NCBI RefSeq assembly: GCF_021602155.1
Contig: NZ_BQHY01000007.1
Coordinates: forward strand, 248,001 to 312,000
DNA: 64,000 nt
Direction of reading: 5' to 3'
Source of the DNA: Pseudomonas parakoreensis
GTDB lineage: Bacteria; Pseudomonadota; Gammaproteobacteria; Pseudomonadales; Pseudomonadaceae
Shown: piece by piece, positions 60,701 to 64,000 of the stretch
How positions within the stretch are numbered: position 1 is the stretch's first letter
Layout: every line of letters starts with the position of its first letter
The notes under the pieces: generated by a model
Told to the model about the DNA's origin: nothing
What the model saw: only the letters and a program-made list of their open reading frames with translations
Databases searched by the model: none
Position numbers and translations under genes: made by a program

Positions 60701-61760
60701 CGACGGCCTGCGCTGGATGCTGCCCACCGGTGAAGCGATGCCGCCGGAACTGGCGCATCAGTGGCTGCTGCGTTATCCGGACATCGGTCTGGTCAATGCT
60801 TACGGCCCGGCGGAATGCTCCGATGACGTGGCGTTCTTCCGCGTCGATCTGGCTTCGACCCGCGGCAGCTATTTGCCGATCGGTACGCCGACCGACAACA
60901 ACTTGCTGTACCTGGTCGATGGCGCGCTGGAACTGGTGCCGCTGGGCGCGGTGGGTGAGTTGTGCGTGGCCGGGACCGGCGTCGGTCGCGGTTACGTCAG
61001 CGATCCGTTGCGCACCGCGCCGGTGTTTGTGCCGAACCCGTTCGGCGCGCCGGGCGAGCGTCTGTATCGCACCGGTGACCTCGCGCGGCGGCGCAGTGAC
61101 GGGGTGCTGGAGTACGTCGGCCGGGTAGACCACCAGGTGAAGATTCGCGGTTACCGCATCGAACTGGGTGAAATCGAAGCGCGTCTGCACGAACAACCGG
61201 AAGTCCGCGATGCGGCGGTCGGCGTGCAAGAGGGGGCGAACGGCAAGCACTTGGTGGGTTATCTGGTGGCGGCTGATAGCGCGTTGAATTCGGGCGAACG
61301 TCTGGAGCGGATCAAGCAGCGCCTGCGCAGCGAATTGCCGGAGTACATGGTGCCGCTGCACTGGTTGTGGCTCGATCAGCTGCCGCACAACGCCAACGGC
61401 AAACTCGACCGCAAGGCCTTGCCGGCGCTGGAGATCGGCCAGTTGCAGAGCGAGTATTACCTGGCCCCGCGCAACGAGCTGGAGCAGACCCTGGCCGACA
61501 TCTGGGCCGAAGTGCTCAAGGTCGACAAGGTCGGGGTGCGCGACAACTTCTTCGAGCTGGGCGGTCATTCATTGCTGGCCACACAGATCGCCTCGCGTGT
61601 GCAGAAAACCCTGCAACGCGATGTGCCGCTGCGGGCGATGTTCGAGTGCAGCACGGTGCAGGCGTTGGCCGAGTACATCGAGGGTCTGGCGGCCGGTGAC
61701 ATGACCGAGGACAAGGTGGATCGCTTGAATGATCTGATGGCGGAGCTGGAAGGCTTGTAA
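48762..61760 (+). CDS. pvdL: pyoverdine chromophore non-ribosomal peptide synthetase PvdL
   Basis: 4332 residues; the first pyoverdine synthetase. Order with approximate positions: fatty-acyl-AMP ligase (1-590), T (~610, LLGGNSI), C (~670-1110, HHIIADG), A for Glu (~1130-1620), T (~1660), C (~1725-2170), A for Tyr (~2200-2690), T with the GGDSI form used before epimerases (~2730), E (~2790-3230, HHLVVDG), C (~3254-3700), A for Dab (~3730-4230), T (~4263). The third A domain reads D-I-W-E-L-T-A-D, the known Dab code. No thioesterase: the acylated L-Glu-D-Tyr-L-Dab chain passes to the next synthetase. AGGAAACC precedes the ATG. Confidence 0.97.
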   Translation: MTDAFELPSTLVQALQRRAAHTPERLALRFLAETEEQGVVLSYRELDQRARTIAAALQAQAEFGDRAVLLFPSGADYVAAFFGCLYAGVIAVPAYPPESARRHHQERLLSIIADAEPRLLLTSADLRDALQHIEGAPPLLCVDTLDNTLAENWIEPTLPQDHIAFLQYTSGSTALPKGVQVSHGNLVANELLIRHGFGIDVNPDDVIVSWLPLYHDMGLIGGLLQPIFSGVPCILMSPAYFLGRPLRWLEAISQYGGTISGGPDFAYRLCSERVSESALERLDLSRWRVAYTGSEPIRLDTLERFAEKFTPCGFSEDSFMASYGLAEATLFVAGTPRGTGIPALRVDDQALAQNRAEPGDGSAIMSCGISQPDHAVLIADPVTLKERADNFVGEVWAAGPSIAHGYWRNPEASARTFVQHAGRTWLRTGDLGFIRDGELFITGRLKDMLIVRGHNLYPQDIEQTVEREVEVVRKGRVAAFAVTQGGEEGIGIAAEISRSVQKILPPEALIKAIRQAVAEACQEAPSVVVLLNPGALPKTSSGKLQRSACRTRLADGSLDSYAVFPSAEVQNTESTLAASELEALIGKLWAEQLNLKQVNADDHFFLLGGNSIAATQVIAKVREELGLELNLRLLFEAPTLSAFAAAVAQQQQDGGSAQGEITPLSRSEALPQSLAQNRLWITWQLDPHSSAYNIPGALRLRGELDEDAVRASFQQLIERHESLRTRFFERDGVALQQVEAAPEFNLQLIDLSDLPVHEREARAQQIREDEARTQFDLEKGPLLWVTLVRLDDEDHQLLVTLHHIIADGWSLNVLIDEFSRLYAAASQGQRAELAPLPTRYADYGSWQRQWLAQGEAERQLAYWKARLGDDHPVLELATDRPRSAKQLHSAARHSVRLGVSLSDAIKQTAQAHQSTPFMLLLSAFQSLLHRYSGQRDIRIGIPNANRPRLETQGLIGFFINTQVLRAEVDSRQSFIELLAQTREAALGAQAHQDLPFEQLLEAFPQAREQGLFQVMFNHQQRDLSALKRLPGLLAEELPWHSREAKFDLQLHSEEDRNGRLTLSFDYADELFDAATIERLAEHFSNLLRSVCEHPQQAIGDLQLLTPCEHEQQQAWSIAPCTPARHWLPELLNEQARQTPERTALVWDGGSLDFAELHARANRLAHYLRDKGVGPDVCVAIAAERSPQLLIGLLAIIKAGGAYVPLDPDYPAERLAYMLSDSGVELLLTQTALLERLPASDGVSVIAMDALHLENWPSQAPGLHLHGDNLAYVIYTSGSTGQPKGVGNTHAALAERLQWMQNTYRLNDSDVLMQKAPISFDVSVWECFWPLITGARLLIAGPGEHRDPHRIAQLVQEYGVTTLHFVPPLLSLFIDEPLSTECTSLRRVFSGGEALPAELRNRVLAQLPAVQLHNRYGPTETAINVTHWHCTTADGERSPIGRPLGNVICRVLDADLNPVPAGVPGELCISGIGLARGYLGRPALTAERFVIDPLGEQGARLYRTGDRARWTADGVIEYLGRLDQQVKLRGFRVEPEEIEARLLAQNGVAQAVVLVRETVAGAQLIGYFTAVDASEDQHVQIARLKTALAAELPEYMVPAQLLRLDAMPLSPSGKLDRRALPEPQWQVREHFEPVTELEQQIAAIWREVLGLPRIGLRDDFFALGGHSLLATQIISRSRQACDVELPLRALFEHSELGDFAEQIRLIQASGQTNQQPPIAKVDRRQAVPLSYSQQRMWFLWQMEPDSPAYNVGGMARLRGVLHVEHFEAALQALILRHETLRTTFPSVDGVARQQVHAETGVRMGWQDFSKLPADQREQKVQQLADEEAHLPFDLESGPLLRACLVKTAEHEHYFVLTLHHIVTEGWAMDIFARELSALYEAFVDERDSPLEPLPVQYLDYSVWQRNWLESGERQRQLDYWTAQLGREHPLLELPGDRPRPPVQSHQGELFRFDLSDDLAARVRAFNAQNGLTLFMTMTAALATLLYRYSGQTDLRIGAPVANRIRPESEGLIGAFLNTQVLRCQLDGQMSVGELFEQVRHTVIEGQSHQDLPFDHLVEALQPPRSAAYNPLFQVMCNVQRWEFQQSRTLAGMTVEYLANDARATKFDLNLEVTDLDHRLGCCLTYSTDLFDEPTIARMARHWRNLLEALIADPQQRLSQLPLLDPAEQQHLLDSLGVEPGERRLDQCIHHLFAEQALARKDAPALTFAGQTLSYAELDARANRLAWALRERGVGPQVRVGLALERSLEMVVGLLAILKAGGAYVPLDPEYPLDRLRYMIEDSRVGLLLSDRAMFNALGVLPPSMARWCLEDDSAALADYPASELPFISLPQHQAYLIYTSGSTGQPKGVVVSHGEIAMHCQAVIERFGMRPDDCELHFYSINFDAATERLLVPLLSGAHVVLRAQGQWDAEEICNLIRTHRINVLGFTPSYGSQLAQFLATQNETLPVRMIITGGEALTGEHLQRIRAAFKPSLFFNAYGPTETVVMPLASLAPEVLEEGAGSVPIGSVIGDRVAYILDADLALVPQGATGELFVGGAGLAQGYHDRPGISAERFVADPFAADGGRMYRTGDLVRQRADGLVEYLGRIDHQVKIRGFRIELGEIETRLLDHASIREAVVLALDAPSGKQLVGYLVTDVAEQSETHQAELREALKSHLKAQLPDYMVPTHLILLASMPLTANGKLDRRALPAPDPELNRQHYVAPSNELEQTLAQIWCEVLNVKQVGLNDNFFELGGDSILSIQVVSRARQQGIHFSPRDLFQHQTVQTLAAVASRSEQVTAEQGLVLGESAMTPIQHWFFDTEIPERQHWNQALLLEPSVALEPHRLEQALLAVIEQHDALRLRFTQVNDQWQATHQPVSDAEVLWQVRVAAMDKCAALFADAQRSLDLQNGPLLRAMLVDGPEGQQRLFIAIHHLVVDGVSWRVLLDDLQTVYRQLDAEQSVQLPAKTSAFKDWAARLQAYAGSESLREELNWWQIQLAGPNAELPCENPQGGQQNHHAQTVSVRLGAERTRQLLQQTPRAYRTQVNDLLLTALARVLCRWSGQPSALVQLEGHGRETLFDEIDLTRTVGWFTSAYPVRLTPHNIEEAAGQGASIKAIKEQLRAVPHKGLGYGVLRYLADDLSQRSMAALPNAPVTFNYLGQFDQSFASDALFRPLDELVGAAHDPQAPLPNELSIDSQVYGGELLLRWTFSAERYDAQTINDLADAYLGELQSLIEHCLQEEAGGLTPSDFPLAKLTQAQLDALPVPAAHIEDVYPLTPMQEGMLLHTLLEPGTGLYYMQDRYRINSELDPERFAQAWQAVVARHEALRASFCWNVGEDMLQVIHTPGRTPIEYLDWCDIAEDEQEPKLQALLKSEREAGFDLLNQAPFHLRLIKVGAARYWFMMSNHHILIDAWCRSLLMNDFFEIYTALGEGREAQLSVPPRYRDYIGWLQRQSLVEARQWWQQNLQGFERTTPIPSDRPFLREHAGESGGMIVGDCYTRLNVEDGVRLRELAQTYQLTINTFAQAAWALVLRRLSGDRDVLFGVTVAGRPVELPEMQRTVGLFINSIALRVQIPADDQRASVRQWLSGLLDSNMQLREYEYLPLVNIQEQSELPKGQPLFDSLFVFENAPVEVSVLDRAQSLNATSDSGRTHTNFPLTAVCYPGDDLGLHLSYDQRYFDQSTIERMLGEFKRLLLALVDGFHGDMADLPLVGHEEQDFLLHGCNQSAQDYPLEQSYVALFEAQVAAHPQRIAATCLDQQLSYAELNQNANRLGHALIAAGVQMDQPVALLAERNLDLLGMIIGSFKAGAGYLPLDPGLPSQRLQRIIELSRTPVLVCSEACREQAQTLLDEFSCANRPRLLVWEDVQALATSLQNPGIYSGPDNLAYVIYTSGSTGLPKGVMVEQRGMLNNQLSKVPYLQLTDADVIAQTASQSFDISVWQFLAAPLFGARVDIVPNVIAHDPQGLLVHVQAQGISVLESVPSLIQGMLASDRLSLDGLRWMLPTGEAMPPELAHQWLLRYPDIGLVNAYGPAECSDDVAFFRVDLASTRGSYLPIGTPTDNNLLYLVDGALELVPLGAVGELCVAGTGVGRGYVSDPLRTAPVFVPNPFGAPGERLYRTGDLARRRSDGVLEYVGRVDHQVKIRGYRIELGEIEARLHEQPEVRDAAVGVQEGANGKHLVGYLVAADSALNSGERLERIKQRLRSELPEYMVPLHWLWLDQLPHNANGKLDRKALPALEIGQLQSEYYLAPRNELEQTLADIWAEVLKVDKVGVRDNFFELGGHSLLATQIASRVQKTLQRDVPLRAMFECSTVQALAEYIEGLAAGDMTEDKVDRLNDLMAELEGL

Positions 61761-61777
61761 TCTTCAGCGCCTGTTCC

Positions 61778-61876
61778 GGCCCCATCGCTGGCAAGCCAGC
61801 TCCCACAAGTTTCATGGTGAACACATGATTTGTGTACACATTCGATCACTGTGGGAGCTGGCTTGTCAGCGATGGC
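61778..61876. repeat. REP-type inverted repeat (GGCTTGCCAGCGATGG family)
   Basis: The arms at 61778-61807 and 61850-61876 are inverted copies sharing GGCTTG(C/T)CAGCGATGG with the element at 1555. It lies just after pvdL. Confidence 0.87.
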
Positions 61877-61988
61877 GTCAGTGCATTCAACACCGATAAA
61901 CCGGCATATTCACGTACATATCCAGGGTTGACGATCAACAACCGGCAGCTCAGTCTGCCGGTTCTCTTTTTCATCGCGGGGGTGGTCG

Positions 61989-62801
61989 ATGCCTTTCTTC
62001 ACGGTTGACGGACAAGCGCTGCACTACATTGATCAAGGCACCGGCCCAGCCGTGTTGCTGGCGGGCAGTTATCTGTGGGACACGGCCATGTGGGCGCCGC
62101 AGATCGCTGCACTGTCACCGCACTACCGGGTGATTGCGCTGGATTTGTGGGGCCACGGTGAGTCCGGGCGTTTACCTTCAGGCACCACGTCGCTGGATGA
62201 CATCGCGCGGCAGATCGAGGCCTTGCTCGATCACCTGGGTATCGACCGGGTCACGTTGATCGGACTGTCTGTCGGCGGTATGTGGGGCGTACGTCTGGCC
62301 TTGTCGGCACCGCAGCGGCTCAATGGCCTGGTGCTGATGGATACGTACGTTGGCGTGGAGCCGGAACCCACCCGCCAGTACTACTTTTCGCTGTTCAAGC
62401 AGATCGAGGACAGCGGCGAGATCTCCGAACCATTGCTCGACATCGTGGTACCGATCTTCTTCCGCCCGGGCATCGATCCGCAGTCGGCGCTGTATCAGGA
62501 CTTCCGCGCGAAACTGGCGGCGTACACTGCGGACCGCCTGCGCGAAAGCATCGTGCCCATGGGGCGTATCACTTTCAGTCGGGATGACCTGCTACCGCGT
62601 CTGAGCGAATTGAATGCCGCGACCACGCTGGTGCTGTGCGGCGATCAGGACAAACCGCGACCGCCGTCAGAGGCCAAGGAGATGGCGCAGCTGATTGGTT
62701 GCCCGTGTGTGCTGGTGCCGGAGGCGGGGCATATCTCCAGTCTGGAGAATCCCGAATTTGTCACCGAGGCGTTGCTCGGCTTTTTGGCTGAGCGTCATTG
62801 A
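61989..62801 (+). CDS. alpha/beta-hydrolase
   Basis: The 270-residue soluble hydrolase has nucleophile elbow IGLSVGGMWG (Ser94), an acidic residue near DQDKPRPP and His in PEAGHISSLENP, a complete catalytic triad. The pattern resembles haloperoxidase/3-oxoadipate enol-lactonase-like hydrolases. It follows pvdL in the same direction after 228 bases containing a repeat; no PvdS box was seen, so a pyoverdine role is not supported. Substrate is unknown. Confidence 0.88.
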   Translation: MPFFTVDGQALHYIDQGTGPAVLLAGSYLWDTAMWAPQIAALSPHYRVIALDLWGHGESGRLPSGTTSLDDIARQIEALLDHLGIDRVTLIGLSVGGMWGVRLALSAPQRLNGLVLMDTYVGVEPEPTRQYYFSLFKQIEDSGEISEPLLDIVVPIFFRPGIDPQSALYQDFRAKLAAYTADRLRESIVPMGRITFSRDDLLPRLSELNAATTLVLCGDQDKPRPPSEAKEMAQLIGCPCVLVPEAGHISSLENPEFVTEALLGFLAERH

Positions 62802-62805
62802 AAAT

Positions 62806-62872
62806 GATCGCAGCCTGCGGCAGCTCCTACAGAAAACGCGTTCCCATGTAGGAGCTGCCGCAGGCTGCGATC
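62806..62872. repeat. REP-type inverted repeat (AGGCTGCGATC family)
   Basis: The arms at 62806-62831 and 62847-62872 are exact inverted copies around GCAGCCTGCGGCAGCTCCTA. It lies between the convergent hydrolase and dsbG genes. Confidence 0.88.
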
Positions 62873-62884
62873 TTTTGATCTGGC

Positions 62885-63655
62885 TTATTTAGGCCCGAGA
62901 ATCTTCGCCAGTTTGTCCGGCGAAGGCGCGCCTTGCTGCTGTTGCAGCTCACCCTTGTCGTCCATGTAGAAGATGGCCGGCGTCGCCTGCAACTCCAGGT
63001 CTTCCATCAACTGCATGTTGGCGGCCAGTTTGGTCTGCACCGCTTTTGGAATGTCTTTCAAGGGCTTGAGGGTGCTGGCCTTGCCGGCCTTCTCATGGTC
63101 TTCCAGGGCTTTGGCCGGATCTTTCGCGGCCAGCAGGGCGGCGGATTTCGCCGGGCTGTCTTCGCGGATGATCCCGACCATGATGTGCCGCAGTTGCACC
63201 TTGCCGGCCTTGACCCATGGCCGCGCCTGTTCCCAGAACATGTTGCAGTACGGGCAGTTCGGATCGCTGAACAGGTACACGGTACGCGGCGCATCCTTGT
63301 CGCCGTCCTGAATCCAGTTGCTGGCTTCGAACTTGCCCCAGATTTCCTTGGCCATCGGCGCGTAGACCAGTTTTTGCAGCGGTTCGCTGCTCAAGTCCTT
63401 GCCGTCGGCGTCGTACAAATTGCCGAGCAACACATGCTGGCCGTCCGGCGTCAGGTACAGCGCCATGCCACGGTTCTGGTACTGCGCCGCATAGCCGCGC
63501 AAGCCGTCCGGGGCGTCGAACTGGCCGACGATTTTTGCGCCCTTGGCTTCGATCTGCTTGATCGCGGCGGGCAATTCTTCGGCAGCCTGCACCGACGGCA
63601 GGTGCAGCAGGGCAGTGCCCAGGGTCAGCGTCAGCAGGTGGCGGAGGCGGGGCAT
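62885..63655 (-). CDS. dsbG: thiol:disulfide interchange protein DsbG
   Basis: The 256-residue precursor has a signal peptide (cleaved near SVQA, residue 24), a DsbC/G dimerisation domain and a thioredoxin-fold catalytic domain with FSDPNCPYCNMFW (Cys134-Cys137) and the cis-proline motif ATPAIF. It protects or isomerises cysteines in periplasmic proteins. It overlaps the upstream thioredoxin-like gene by 25 bases, forming an operon that probably continues beyond the window. Confidence 0.92.
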   Translation of the reverse strand: MPRLRHLLTLTLGTALLHLPSVQAAEELPAAIKQIEAKGAKIVGQFDAPDGLRGYAAQYQNRGMALYLTPDGQHVLLGNLYDADGKDLSSEPLQKLVYAPMAKEIWGKFEASNWIQDGDKDAPRTVYLFSDPNCPYCNMFWEQARPWVKAGKVQLRHIMVGIIREDSPAKSAALLAAKDPAKALEDHEKAGKASTLKPLKDIPKAVQTKLAANMQLMEDLELQATPAIFYMDDKGELQQQQGAPSPDKLAKILGPK

Positions 63656-64000
63656 GGCAGTTTCCTTGCAGAGGTGGCCGGTGCGGCGGTTGGATTCGGG
63701 GTGTCGAAGTTTTCCAGGGCGCGGGCCAGACTGGCGTTCGACAGTTCGCCCAGATGGCTGCTCAGCAAGCGACCGTCAGGGCTATAGAACAGCGTAGTTG
63801 GCAGTGCCATGGAACCCACGGCCTGGCCGAGTCGACCGCTGCGGTCGAACAGCACGTTGTTCAGGCTCAGGCCCTGGGTTTCAAGAAAAGTCGCAACGCT
63901 TTGCATGCTTTCGGCCTGATTGACGAACAGAAAGGTCAGGTCCGGGCGTTGTTGTTGCGCATTTTCCAGCACTGGCATCTCGCGCCGGCACGGCGGGCAC
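63631..64000 (-). CDS. TlpA/DsbE-like thioredoxin, partial at window edge
   Basis: The C-terminal 123 residues or so of a thioredoxin-fold protein. The frame starts at the window edge with CPPCRREMPVLE, so the CxxC active site is CPPC and the start lies outside. LPTTLFYSPDGRLL is the cis-proline segment. It overlaps dsbG, a common arrangement of periplasmic reductase with DsbG, often after a dsbD gene. The missing start prevents judging a membrane anchor. Confidence 0.87.
   Translation of the reverse strand, partial: CPPCRREMPVLENAQQQRPDLTFLFVNQAESMQSVATFLETQGLSLNNVLFDRSGRLGQAVGSMALPTTLFYSPDGRLLSSHLGELSNASLARALENFDTPNPTAAPATSARKLPCPASATC

Noticed and set aside
57582-61568. A 1328-codon open frame antisense to pvdL, with others at 53532-55889 and 49791-52322
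   Set aside because: These long frames mirror the codon-position GC bias of pvdL; they have low-complexity Gln/Arg/His-rich products with no domain, and pvdL itself is certain.
61890-61988. A PvdS box before the alpha/beta-hydrolase
   Set aside because: TAAAC and CGT are present but only 10 bases apart; the PvdS consensus needs 16-17.

Overview
The window looks like a chromosomal segment of a fluorescent pseudomonad, P. fluorescens group. The reasons are high GC content with typical Pseudomonas gene families, a pyoverdine locus (pvdS, pvdL), an acyclic-terpene (atu) catabolic cluster, and several copies of the hairpin intergenic repeats common in this group. I see no rRNA, tRNA, CRISPR array, prophage or insertion sequence. 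About 46 protein genes are supported, the last one cut by the right edge.

Layout. 0-5.9 kb: housekeeping and stress genes (LigB-type dioxygenase, thiopurine methyltransferase, HtpX, AlaA-type aminotransferase, MsrB, and a glutathione peroxidase coupled to an OhrR-type regulator with a visible operator). 5.9-20 kb: a signalling-rich block (two hybrid histidine kinases, one of them a BvgS-type kinase coupled to a BvgA-type regulator; a dCache/GAF/HD-GYP protein; an EAL protein), with a DUF815 ATPase/free-Met-sulfoxide reductase pair and dGTPase between them. 20-30.6 kb: YqjD/YqjE-type membrane proteins, an ammonium transporter, a CPA2 antiporter, small genes including one behind a perfect LexA-type box, a pseudouridine synthase, mobA, moaB-moeA and a YegS-type lipid kinase. 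30.6-36.5 kb: a NarX/NarL-type two-component pair, a small helical protein, cheV behind a FliA-type promoter, a MOSC protein, ppnP and a DEDD exonuclease.

36.6-45.8 kb is the atuABCDEF operon with divergent atuR. Two palindromic operator candidates lie between them. atuG and atuH do not follow atuF here, and a REP-type hairpin separates atuE from atuF.

45.8-64 kb holds a periplasmic binding protein and then the pyoverdine locus: a siderophore-type acetyltransferase behind a perfect iron-starvation (PvdS) box, pvdS behind a sigma70 promoter overlapped by a Fur-like box, and the 13-kb chromophore synthetase gene pvdL behind a second PvdS-like box. These sites suggest a chain in which Fur represses pvdS and PvdS activates both pvdL and the acetyltransferase gene. 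The window ends with an alpha/beta hydrolase and a dsbG/tlpA-type pair. I found no clearly new multi-gene system. The most informative new observations are the regulatory sites tied to poorly characterised genes: a LexA box before a 105-residue protein, a PvdS box before the acetyltransferase and a FliA promoter before cheV.
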